From Cellulomonas_A sp047229345 (lineage in GTDB: Bacteria > Actinomycetota > Actinomycetes > Actinomycetales > Cellulomonadaceae), in contig NZ_JBFTER010000026.1 of NCBI RefSeq assembly GCF_047229345.1, positions 1-50,014 of the forward strand: a DNA stretch of 50,014 bases, written 5' to 3'. A model generated the notes under the pieces. The model saw only the letters and a list, made by a program, of their open reading frames with translations. It had not been told where the DNA came from and made no database searches. Below, in pieces: positions 8,548 through 18,560 of this stretch. Every line of letters begins with the position of its first letter. Position 1 is the stretch's first letter. Both the position numbers and the translations under genes were made by a program.

Positions 8548-8714
8548 CGTGTCCGGGCGAGTCGAGGGCGCGTCTCCGTGCAGCTCACAACCCCGCGCTG
8601 GCTCGCGCACGTCGACCAGGACCGGGGCGGGGAGACCGTCGAGCAGCCGCCCGCTACGCTCGCCACGCCCGGGCCTCGTCCCCTGCCCCGCTGTCCACCC
8701 GCGGGAGCATTCGG

Positions 8715-8726
8715 CTAAACGTTTAG
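8715..8726. promoter_or_regulatory. LacI-family-type operator upstream of the GH9 cellulase
   Basis: The perfect 12-bp palindrome CTAAACGTTTAG has the central CG of LacI/GalR-family operators and is AT-rich in a very GC-rich context. It lies 4 bp before a TTGACG -35-like hexamer (8731-8736), the right place to repress the cellulase promoter. It is not the TGGGAGCGCTCCCA site known for CelR. Confidence 0.6.
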
Positions 8727-8730
8727 GCGG

Positions 8731-8760
8731 TTGACGCCGTCGTCGCGCCCTCCGGACGAT
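8731..8760 (+). promoter_or_regulatory. Candidate promoter of the GH9 cellulase
   Basis: TTGACG at 8731-8736 and a weak -10 candidate GACGAT at 8755-8760, spaced by 18 bp, leaving a leader of about 130 nt before the ATG at 8897. The -10 match is poor, so the call is tentative. Confidence 0.4.
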
Positions 8761-8896
8761 GCCCGAGGCGGACCGCCCGCGAACAGCTCCGGGTGGCGTT
8801 CACGCGCGGGCGTGGAGAGAGGGACGGCGCGGATCCCGCCGGACCGGGCACGACGACGTGCCCACCCGTTTCTCCAGTGCCGAAGAAAGGGATCTC

Positions 8897-11851
8897 ATGT
8901 CTCGCCTCGCCCCGGCGCACGACGCCCCGGCCCCAGCGCCACGCGGCCGGCGTCGCCGCGCCGTGGTCGCCGGCTCCGCCACCGTCGCGCTCGCCGCAGG
9001 TGCGCTCGTCGCGCCCATGCTCACGTCGACGGCGGCCGCCGCCCCCGACTTCAACTACGCCGAGGCGCTGCAGAAGTCGATGTTCTTCTACGAGGCGCAG
9101 CGCTCGGGCGACCTGCCCGCGAGCAACCGCGTCTCGTGGCGCGGCGACTCCGGGCTGACCGACGGCTCCGACGTGGGCAAGGACCTCACCGGCGGCTGGT
9201 ATGACGCGGGCGACCACGTGAAGTTCGGCCTGCCGATGGCGTTCACGTCGACGATGCTCGCGTGGGGCGCCATCGAGAGCCCGGCCGGCTACACCAAAGC
9301 GGGCCAGCTCGACGAGATCAAGGACAACCTGCGCTGGGTCAACGACTACTTCGTCAAGGCCCACACGGCGCCCAACGAGCTCTACGTCCAGGTCGGCAAC
9401 GGCACGGACGACCACAAGTGGTGGGGCCCCGCCGAGGTCATGACGATGGCCCGGCCGGCCTACAAGATCACCGCGGCCTGCCCGGGGTCCGACGCCGCGG
9501 GGGAGACCGCCGCGTCCCTCGCCGCCGCGGCGATCGTGTTCAAGACCGACGACCCGGCGTACTCCGCGAAGCTCCTCACGCACGCCAAGCAGCTCTACTC
9601 GTTCGCCGACACCTACCGCGGCAAGTACTCCGACTGCGTCACCGACGCCGCGTCGTACTACAAGTCGTGGTCCGGGTACCAGGACGAGCTCGTGTGGGGC
9701 GCGTACTGGCTCTACAAGGCCACGGGTGACGCGACCTACCTCGCCAAGGCCGAGAAGGAGTACGACGGGCTCGGCGTCGAGAACCAGACGACCACACGCA
9801 GCTACAAGTGGACGGTCGCGTGGGACGACAAGTCCTACGCCGCGTACGCGCTGCTCGCGATGGAGACCGGCAAGCAGAAGTACGTCGACGACGCGAACCG
9901 CTGGCTCGACTACTGGACCGTCGGCGTCAACGGCACGAAGGTCAACTACTCCCCGGGCGGCCAGGCCGTGCTCGACACCTGGGGCTCGCTCCGGTACGCC
10001 GCGAACACCTCGTTCGTCGCGCTCGTCTACTCCGACTGGATCACCGACGCGACCCGCAAGGCGCGGTACCACGACTTCGGCGTCCGGCAGATCAACTACG
10101 CACTGGGCGACAACCCGCGCAAGTCCAGCTACGTCGTCGGCTTCGGCGCGAACCCGCCGCAGAACCCGCACCACCGCACCGCGCACGGCTCGTGGCTCGA
10201 CTCGCTGACCAACCCGGTCAAGACCCGGCACGTGCTCTACGGCGCGCTCGTCGGCGGGCCCGGCTCCGCGAACGACGCCTACACCGACGACCGCGGGGAC
10301 TACGTCGCCAACGAGGTCGCGACCGACTACAACGCCGGCTTCACCAGCGCGCTCGCGCGGCTCGTCGAGGAGTACGGCGGCACGCCGCTCGCGAGCTTCC
10401 CGACGGCCGAGGTGCCCGACGGCGACCAGTTCTTCGTCGAGACCAAGCTCAACCAGCCGCAGACCGGCACGTTCACCGAGGTCAAGGCGATCATCCGCAA
10501 CCAGTCGGCCTACCCGGCGCGCAGCCTGACGAACGCGAAGCTCCGCTACTGGTTCACGCTCGACCCCGACGAGCCGGCCTCGAACATCAAGGTCACGACG
10601 AACTACACCGAGTGCGGGACGAACCCGCCGTCGGTCGTCGCCGCGGGCGGCTCGCTGTACTACGCGGAGATCGACTGCACCGGGCGCAACATCTACCCGG
10701 GCGGCCAGTCGCAGCACCGCGCCGAGATCCAGTTCCGGGTCGCGGGCGGCCCGACGTGGAACGCCGCCAACGACCCGTCGTTCGTCGGCCTCGCCTCCGG
10801 CACGGCCGACCCGGTCAAGACCAAGGCGATCACGCTGTACGAGGGCGGCACGCTCATCTGGGGCAACGAGCCGGGCGACGTCGTCGGTCCCGACCCGGAC
10901 ACCACGGCGCCGTCGGTCCCCGGCACGCCGGTCGCGTCGTCGATCACCGGCACGTCCGCGACGCTCTCGTGGACCCCGTCGACGGACACGGGCGGCAGCG
11001 GGCTCGCCGGCTACGAGGTGTACCGGGTGCAGGGGACCACGGCCACGCGCGTCGCCACCACCACGACGCCCGGCTACGCGCTCACCGGCCTCACGCCCGA
11101 CACGGCGTACACCTACGCGGTCGCCGCGAAGGACACGGCCGGCAACGTCTCGGCGCGCGGCACCGCCGTGACGTTCCGGACGACGGGCGTCATCGTCGAC
11201 CCGGGCCCCGACACGACGGCCCCCACCGTCCCGACGGCCGTCACCGCAGCCGGCGTGACCGCCACCGGCGCGACCCTGACCTGGACCGCCTCGAGCGACC
11301 CGACCAACGGTCAGGACCACGTCAGCGGCGTCGCCGGCTACGACATCGGCCGGGTCTCCGGCACCGCGACGACCGTCGTGGCGTCCTCCACCGGCCCCAC
11401 GCACGCCCTGACCGGCCTCACGGCGTCGACGGCGTACCAGTACGCCGTACGGGCCAAGGACGGCGCGGGCAACGTCTCCGCGTGGAGCACCCCGGTCTCG
11501 TTCACGACGACGAACGGCACCACCACGCCGCCGTCGGCGTGCAGCGTGAAGTACACCGCCAACACCTGGGGCTCCGGCTTCACCGGGTCGGTGCGCCTCA
11601 CGAACACCGGCTCCTCGGCGCTCAGCTCGTGGACGCTCGCGTTCGCGATGCCCGCCGGGCAGACCGTCACGCAGGGCTGGAGCGCGACCTGGTCGCAGAC
11701 CGGCACCGCCGTCACCGCCAAGAACGCCGCCTGGAACGGCACGCTCGCCGCCGGCTCCTCGATCGAGATCGGCTTCAACGGCACGCTCACCGGCGCGCAC
11801 GTCGCCCCGACCGCCTTCACGGTCAACGGCGCCGCCTGCACGCTCGGCTAG
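8897..11851 (+). CDS. Secreted GH9 cellulase with CBM3c, two FN3 modules and CBM2
   Basis: Secreted beta-1,4-glucanase of 984 residues. A basic N-terminus and hydrophobic core form a signal peptide, probably cut after Ala49 (before PDFNYAEAL). The GH9 catalytic domain spans about 51-490, with the Asp pair (Asp103, Asp106) in WYDAGDHVKF, the histidine motif HHRTAHGSW and the acid Glu473 in ANEVATDYNAG. A CBM3c-like module follows (about 508-655), then two FN3 modules (about 668-765 and 772-873) and a C-terminal CBM2 (about 881-984) with its flanking Cys pair. GH9 fused to CBM3c is the processive endoglucanase plan (Cellulomonas CenB, Thermobifida Cel9A). AAAGGGA precedes the ATG. Regulation by a LacI-type repressor is suggested by the upstream palindrome. 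No dockerin is present. Confidence 0.97.
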   Translation: MSRLAPAHDAPAPAPRGRRRRAVVAGSATVALAAGALVAPMLTSTAAAAPDFNYAEALQKSMFFYEAQRSGDLPASNRVSWRGDSGLTDGSDVGKDLTGGWYDAGDHVKFGLPMAFTSTMLAWGAIESPAGYTKAGQLDEIKDNLRWVNDYFVKAHTAPNELYVQVGNGTDDHKWWGPAEVMTMARPAYKITAACPGSDAAGETAASLAAAAIVFKTDDPAYSAKLLTHAKQLYSFADTYRGKYSDCVTDAASYYKSWSGYQDELVWGAYWLYKATGDATYLAKAEKEYDGLGVENQTTTRSYKWTVAWDDKSYAAYALLAMETGKQKYVDDANRWLDYWTVGVNGTKVNYSPGGQAVLDTWGSLRYAANTSFVALVYSDWITDATRKARYHDFGVRQINYALGDNPRKSSYVVGFGANPPQNPHHRTAHGSWLDSLTNPVKTRHVLYGALVGGPGSANDAYTDDRGDYVANEVATDYNAGFTSALARLVEEYGGTPLASFPTAEVPDGDQFFVETKLNQPQTGTFTEVKAIIRNQSAYPARSLTNAKLRYWFTLDPDEPASNIKVTTNYTECGTNPPSVVAAGGSLYYAEIDCTGRNIYPGGQSQHRAEIQFRVAGGPTWNAANDPSFVGLASGTADPVKTKAITLYEGGTLIWGNEPGDVVGPDPDTTAPSVPGTPVASSITGTSATLSWTPSTDTGGSGLAGYEVYRVQGTTATRVATTTTPGYALTGLTPDTAYTYAVAAKDTAGNVSARGTAVTFRTTGVIVDPGPDTTAPTVPTAVTAAGVTATGATLTWTASSDPTNGQDHVSGVAGYDIGRVSGTATTVVASSTGPTHALTGLTASTAYQYAVRAKDGAGNVSAWSTPVSFTTTNGTTTPPSACSVKYTANTWGSGFTGSVRLTNTGSSALSSWTLAFAMPAGQTVTQGWSATWSQTGTAVTAKNAAWNGTLAAGSSIEIGFNGTLTGAHVAPTAFTVNGAACTLG

Positions 11852-11900
11852 ACCTGGCGTCCGCGTCAGGATCACGCCGGCGCGGGCGGCAGCACACAGC

Positions 11901-11941
11901 GGAGGGCCGCTCCCGGGACTCACCCCCGGGGGCGGCCCTCC
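11901..11941 (+). terminator. Hairpin terminator after the GH9 cellulase
   Basis: GGAGGGCCGC at 11901-11910 pairs with 11932-11941, and an inner TCCCGGG/CCCCGGG segment extends the stem. It lies 50 bp past the cellulase stop and between convergent genes. Confidence 0.75.
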
Positions 11942-12008
11942 GTGCTGCGAGGATGCGGCACCGAGGGTGGTGGGGACAAGCCGAGGGCGGTTCGCCCGCC
12001 GGGACCGG

Positions 12009-13166
12009 TCAGCGACCGGGGGACACCGACGTCGGTTGACCGGCCCACTCGCGCAGCGCCGGGACGTCCGCGACCTCCCAACCTGCGTGGACGGGCAGCG
12101 ACAGCGTCCGGTCGGCCGCCTCGATGACGAGGGCGCTGCTCCACGCGAGGTTCGTCGAGTCGCCGCGGATCGCCGTGATCGTCTCGCGCGGGATCGTGAC
12201 GAAGCGCGGCCCGAGCCAGAGGTGCAGCGCACCGTCGCCGAGCACGACGTGCTGCCGGCGGTCGACCCAGCCCGGGCACGAGCACCTGGGCGGCGGGCGG
12301 TCGGCGGGGGAGAGCCTCGACCGCGGCGGCGTGCACGAGGGCCCTACCGGCTCCGGGATCGGAGCGGCGCGGTCGTCAGCGGGGCGGTCCGTCGGCACAT
12401 CAGGCGTCAGGCTGCCGACGGCGCGAGGGCCTCCGTCACGCGCGTCCCGCAGCCCGTCAGCGGACTTCGGGTGGGCGGACTTCGAGTGGGCGGACCTCGG
12501 GTGGGCGCAGTACCAGCACGTGCCGCCGTCCTTCGTGAAGTACCGCTTCCACGCCGGACGTCCCGCGACGAACCAGCCCACGAGGGCCAGCACGGCGGGG
12601 ACGAGCCCGAGCAGGCCGATCCACATCACGTCCCTGACCGACGCAGGCTCAGCCCAGTCCTCGACGTCCGTCGCGATCATGGCCTCGGTCGGCTCGCCCG
12701 GCAGGTAGCGGACCTCGAGCGGCCACTCGTCGGCGTCGCGAGCGGGCAGCGGCTTCCAGTCGCCCGCATAGTCGTGCCCCCACGGCTCGGCCTCGACGAG
12801 CAGCGCCGTGACCGTCCGCCCCTCGGCGTCGAACGTCGCACGCACCTCGTCGGAGTACCGCCCGGCGGTCCGCGCCTCGACCGTCCGGGCGGTCGCCGTG
12901 GCACCGTCGTCCTCGAGCCGGAGGGCGAGCTCGTGGGCGCGCACGGCGCTCCGGTACGACGACGCAGCGATGAACGTCACGATCAACGACAGGGCCACGA
13001 CCGTCAGCGCCGTCCAGCGTCGGACGCGGCGGCCGCGCGAGGCACGACGGGCCTCCGGGACGCCGCTCGGGTCTGCGACCCGGATCAGCACGGGCAGTTC
13101 CTGCGCCGGCCGTCGGACGACGAACGCTCCTCCCAGGTCACACGGGGAGCGTAGGGCCCTGGTCAC
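12009..13166 (-). CDS. Two-TM membrane protein with a DUF3592-like extracytoplasmic domain
   Basis: Up to 385 residues from GTG 13166; the exact start is uncertain. Two membrane spans, near residues 50-70 (ALTVVALSLIVTFIAA) and 178-199 (GLLGLVPAVLALVGWFVAG), enclose a roughly 105-residue domain with YSDEVRATFDAEG and VRYLPGEPTEA, the pattern of DUF3592 proteins. The cytoplasmic C-terminal half has a Cys pair (CWYC), a short repeat RSAHSKSAHPKSA coded by a 15-bp tandem repeat, a Pro-rich stretch, another Cys pair (CSC) and a PH-like tail with Trp and Arg. Function is unknown. It lies 69 nt downstream of the zinc peptidase gene and may share its transcript. Confidence 0.7.
   Translation of the reverse strand: MTRALRSPCDLGGAFVVRRPAQELPVLIRVADPSGVPEARRASRGRRVRRWTALTVVALSLIVTFIAASSYRSAVRAHELALRLEDDGATATARTVEARTAGRYSDEVRATFDAEGRTVTALLVEAEPWGHDYAGDWKPLPARDADEWPLEVRYLPGEPTEAMIATDVEDWAEPASVRDVMWIGLLGLVPAVLALVGWFVAGRPAWKRYFTKDGGTCWYCAHPRSAHSKSAHPKSADGLRDARDGGPRAVGSLTPDVPTDRPADDRAAPIPEPVGPSCTPPRSRLSPADRPPPRCSCPGWVDRRQHVVLGDGALHLWLGPRFVTIPRETITAIRGDSTNLAWSSALVIEAADRTLSLPVHAGWEVADVPALREWAGQPTSVSPGR
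12460..12504. repeat. Three 15-bp tandem repeats inside the DUF3592-like gene
   Basis: GCGGACTTCGGGTGG, GCGGACTTCGAGTGG and GCGGACCTCGGGTGG follow each other without gap. The unit is a multiple of three, so it expands the linker peptide (Lys/Arg-Ser-Ala-His-Ser/Pro) without changing frame. Confidence 0.85.
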
Positions 13167-13235
13167 GGCGGTGCTCGGTGAGCCGAGGGAGCTCGCACCC
13201 CGACGAAGGTCGGGCGACTTCGGCCGGGACGGGGA

Positions 13236-14087
13236 CTACTGCTGGGCCTCGACGACCCAGTCCTCCGCCGGAGCGGGGTAGCAGCTGCCGGCGCCACCCT
13301 CGTAGCCGTCCGCGAAGGCCCGGGTGCGCTCGAAGCCCGTGCCGTGCGCCCGGGGGTCGGTGAACGGGGTGCCGGGGACGTCACGGACCGAGAAGACCGC
13401 CAGCGTCGCCTCGTCGAGGTCGCCGGCCTCCAGCAGGCCCTGCTCCTGCACGTCCCTCGCCCACGCGCCGGCGAAGCAGTCCGCCTGGAGCTCGCGGAGG
13501 ACGCCGAGCTGCTCCTGCTCCGGGAGGCGGAACTGCATGGCGTGGCCGTACTCGTGCGCGAGGACGAACGCCGCGGCGAAGTCCCCCGACGAGACGTAGT
13601 AGGGGATCATCAGGCCCGTCTCGTCCCAGGCGATGAAGTCCCCGGCCGGGCAGTAGAAGGCGTTCTCGGCCGGAGCCTCCTCGTCGCCGCACCGGGGACC
13701 GGCCTCCTGGTCGGGGCGGTAGTACACGAACCGGGAGGGGCGGGTGTACGCCGCACCGAAGGTGGCGGGGAGCTCGCGGGCCCAGAACTCGTCCAACGAG
13801 GCGATGACCCCCTCGAGGGTCGCCTGGTAGTCCTCGTACACGAAGGCGGTCCTGGTGTCGGTCCGGATCGCCTCCGTCTCCGCCGGCGGGTCCTCACCGA
13901 AGTCCCCGCTCTCCTCGGCGTTCTCAGCCTTCGCCTCGTCGACCGCGGACTGGATCTCGTCGAGGATCTCCTGCGCGCGGGCACGGTTGGTGCCGTCCCC
14001 GACGGTGGTGTCGAACCCGCACCCCGTGAGGGCGAGAACAACGGCGACGACGATCACGACCGGCCGCAGACGGGAGAGGGAAGGCAC
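13236..14087 (-). CDS. Neutral zinc metallopeptidase, lipoprotein
   Basis: Protein of 283 residues with a lipoprotein signal peptide: hydrophobic stretch at about 9-21, lipobox LTGC and lipidated Cys23. The zinc site is HEYGH (His178, Glu179, His182), and Glu199 in the family motif LQADCFAGAW is the probable third ligand, placing it in the neutral zinc metallopeptidase (Zn_peptidase, YpfJ-like) group. It would act on the outer face of the membrane; the substrate is unknown. GTG start at 14087 has GGAGG five nt upstream. It is followed 69 nt later by the two-TM protein. Four Cys outside the lipobox may form disulphides. Confidence 0.88.
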   Translation of the reverse strand: MPSLSRLRPVVIVVAVVLALTGCGFDTTVGDGTNRARAQEILDEIQSAVDEAKAENAEESGDFGEDPPAETEAIRTDTRTAFVYEDYQATLEGVIASLDEFWARELPATFGAAYTRPSRFVYYRPDQEAGPRCGDEEAPAENAFYCPAGDFIAWDETGLMIPYYVSSGDFAAAFVLAHEYGHAMQFRLPEQEQLGVLRELQADCFAGAWARDVQEQGLLEAGDLDEATLAVFSVRDVPGTPFTDPRAHGTGFERTRAFADGYEGGAGSCYPAPAEDWVVEAQQ

Positions 14088-14147
14088 GGGAACCTCCAGG
14101 GGCGGGTGTGCGCGAGCGGGAAGGGCTGCCCCGAAGACGCAGGAGTC

Positions 14148-14483
14148 TCACCGGGAGTCTGCACCAGAGAGTGCTGCGACGCCCCCGGAGGGGCGGAGGA
14201 GCCGGCGACTGCTGCAACGAGCCGCTCTCGTGACGCAGCGAAGGCCTCTGCGAGAAGCGGATAGCTGCGGATCGACAGCGATCTCGTCTGGGAGCGGGAT
14301 GGGCACCTGACCCAGCGCGGTCGTCGCCATCGCGTGCTCCTCGTCCGCCCATGCCAGGCGACCATCGGCGAACTCGTCGACCTTCCGCACTTCCCAGCCG
14401 TCGACGACGTGCGCCCACAGCACGACGGGGTCTTCCGCGTTGTCGTGGTGCCACCGCACGCGCTGGAAGTAGCTGTCGGACAC
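14148..14483 (-). CDS. Small DUF6881-like protein, 3' end possibly frameshifted
   Basis: From GTG 14483 the frame gives 111 residues. The first 75 (YFQRVRWHHDNAEDPVVL, then GWEVRKVDEFADGR and VPIPLPDEIAVDPQ) fit the DUF6881 fold seen beside polymorphic-toxin and other small genes. The expected ending after Asp-Pro-Gln is an acidic helix with Phe-Glu and Trp, but here the last 36 residues are Arg/Ser/Cys-rich with poor codon bias, while the next frame reads a more helical Leu-Ala-Glu-Ala-Phe-Ala stretch. A 1-nt indel near 14255 is possible. No toxin partner is visible. Upstream extension of the frame would run into tRNA-Ala, so the internal GTG is chosen. Function unknown. Confidence 0.5.
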   Translation of the reverse strand: MSDSYFQRVRWHHDNAEDPVVLWAHVVDGWEVRKVDEFADGRLAWADEEHAMATTALGQVPIPLPDEIAVDPQLSASRRGLRCVTRAARCSSRRLLRPSGGVAALSGADSR

Positions 14484-14621
14484 GGGCCGATCGTGCCATG
14501 GGCATCGCGCGCAGCACGGGCCGCAGGAGTGGATCTTGGCGACGCCCGCCACTGCTGCCGTTTGCTGCTGCACCTCATGGCAAGAGCCGCTCCGCGGTGT
14601 CGCGAAAGCGGCTCTGACCAG

Positions 14622-14697
14622 TGGTGGAGCCAAGGGGACTCGAACCCCTAACCCCCTGCTTGCAAAGCAGGTGCGCTACCAATTGCGCCATGGCCCC
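14622..14697 (-). tRNA. tRNA-Ala (TGC)
   Basis: Read on the minus strand from 14697: acceptor GGGGCCA pairs with TGGCTCC (one G-T), anticodon arm CCTGC-TTTGCAA-GCAGG gives anticodon TGC, and the T arm contains GTTCGA. The CCA end is encoded (14622-14624). All arms are canonical. Confidence 0.97.
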
Positions 14698-14741
14698 TGG
14701 GTGGAACCACCGGACCGGTGTCCGGCTGTCGCGGGGGAGGA

Positions 14742-14861
14742 CTACTCGAAGGTGTCCGTGACCTCGGCCCACAGGTCCCGCTCGTCGCGGTCCTGCGTGT
14801 ACCGCTGCCAGGCGTAGAAACCGGCGGCAGCGACCGCCACGAGGAGAAGCACCTTCTTCAT
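14742..14861 (-). CDS. DLW-39 family small membrane protein
   Basis: A 39-residue protein (MKKVLLLVAVAAAGFYAWQRY, coded 14861 downward) with one N-terminal membrane helix and the C-terminal signature RDLWAEVTDTFE. The length of exactly 39 and the Asp-Leu-Trp motif define the DLW-39 family, which in actinobacteria sits at this site between the tRNA genes and the DUF3566-gyrase cluster. GGGGGA lies just upstream of the ATG. Function unknown; too short for most gene callers. Confidence 0.9.
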   Translation of the reverse strand: MKKVLLLVAVAAAGFYAWQRYTQDRDERDLWAEVTDTFE

Positions 14862-14882
14862 GGATCCCCCACGGGTCGGGAG

Positions 14883-14956
14883 TGGGCCTAACAGGACTTG
14901 AACCTGTGACCTCTTCCTTATCAGGGAAGCGCTCTAACCGTCTGAGCTATAGGCCC
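14883..14956 (-). tRNA. tRNA-Ile (GAT)
   Basis: Read on the minus strand from 14956: acceptor GGGCCTA pairs with TAGGCCC, the D arm holds AGCTCAGACGGTTAGAGC, the anticodon loop reads CTGATAA (anticodon GAT) and the T loop is GTTCAAG. The CCA end is not encoded. Confidence 0.97.
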
Positions 14957-15034
14957 GTGCGCGCACCGTCACGAGGACGGGGTGCGCCGGATGAGACTAC
15001 CGCAGCGCGGCACCCGGCCCAAACCGGGTTCCGC

Positions 15035-15858
15035 TCACTCGTCCGTCAGCGTGAGGTGCACCCCCCCGACCAGCGCGGCCGTGAGGTTGTAGAGGAAGGC
15101 GCCGATCGTCGAGAGCGCCGTGATGAGGAAGACGTCGATGACCGCGACGAGCGTGGCCGCGGAGACGATCCGCTGGAACTCGACGTACTCGAGGATGTTC
15201 ACGGGGCTCTCCGCGCCCAGCACCTCACGCACGAGCGAGTCGGCCTTGGCGAAGACCTGCATGCCGTCGAGCGTGAGCCAGACGACGGCCGCGGCGACGA
15301 CGATCATGATGCCGATCGCCACGGAGAGCAGGAACGCGAGCTTCATGACCGACCACGGGTCGACGCGCGAGAGCGCGAGGCGCACCCGGCGCGGTGCCCC
15401 GGGGACGGCCTTCATGCTGCCGGTCGCGGGCCGCGGGGACTGGCCGTTGACGGTGCGCTGGGCACCCGTCGCCGTGGCGCTCATGGTCCGCTCCTCGGCA
15501 CGCGGGTGGGCGGCCGACGCGAGGGCGGCCTGGGTCTTCGCCGCCGCCTTCTTCAGGGACGACGCGACGGAGCCCACCGCGACCTGCAGCGGCGACGGCT
15601 CCTCCGGGTCGGCCGGCGGGGGAGGCGTCGCGGTGGACGTGCGGGGCGGCGTCGGCCGGTCGTCGTCCCGCGCGGCGGGCGTCTCGACGGGCTCGCGCGT
15701 CGCGGTGTCCGCGTACGCCGCACCGGGCGCGGGCGGCGCCTCGGTGTCGACCGCGGCCGAGCCGGCGGGCCTCAGCGGGGGCGTGGACGACGACGGGCGG
15801 GTCGCCGGTGCCGTCGGCCGCTTGCGCGGTGGGATCGACGGAGGGGCGGACTCGCTGC

Positions 15859-15862
<4 letters not shown>
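15035..15862 (-). CDS. DUF3566 domain membrane protein
   Basis: Protein of 275 residues. The first 150 are a disordered Pro/Thr/Ala-rich region; the DUF3566 domain (about 155-275) begins VRLALSRVDPWSVMKLAF and has two membrane spans, about 170-194 and 238-262, flanking a periplasmic loop (DGMQVFAKADSLV). The family is restricted to actinobacteria and normally follows gyrA, as here, where its ATG overlaps the gyrA TGA by 4 bp. The function is unknown. A short hairpin (15012-15029) lies just past its stop, before tRNA-Ile. Confidence 0.92.
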
Positions 15863-18471
<2,609 letters not shown>

Positions 18472-18560
18472 CGGTTCGGTCCTCTTGTTCAGGCTCGGTG
18501 CTGCTCAGTGCTGCTGGTGACGTGCGGTGGGGCTGCCCGCGTGCGGGACGCGGGCGCGGC

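Larger units (their letters stand above)
8440..8896 (+). other. Regulatory spacer before the GH9 gene
   Basis: This 457-bp gap contains the upstream gene's hairpin, the palindromic operator and the promoter candidate. The frame upstream of ATG 8897 is open but lacks a signal peptide or ribosome-binding site in the right place, so I see no further gene. Confidence 0.5.

Noticed and set aside
8723..12232. Very long open frame on the minus strand opposite the GH9 cellulase (about 1170 codons)
   Set aside because: It is the mirror of a clearly coding plus-strand gene with extreme third-position GC, it reads as Arg/Gly/Val-rich sequence without any domain, and no promoter or start fits.
14622..14956. 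tRNA-linked phage or integrative element
   Set aside because: Both tRNAs are intact, no integrase or repeated tRNA end is seen, and the small gene between them is the conserved DLW-39 protein.
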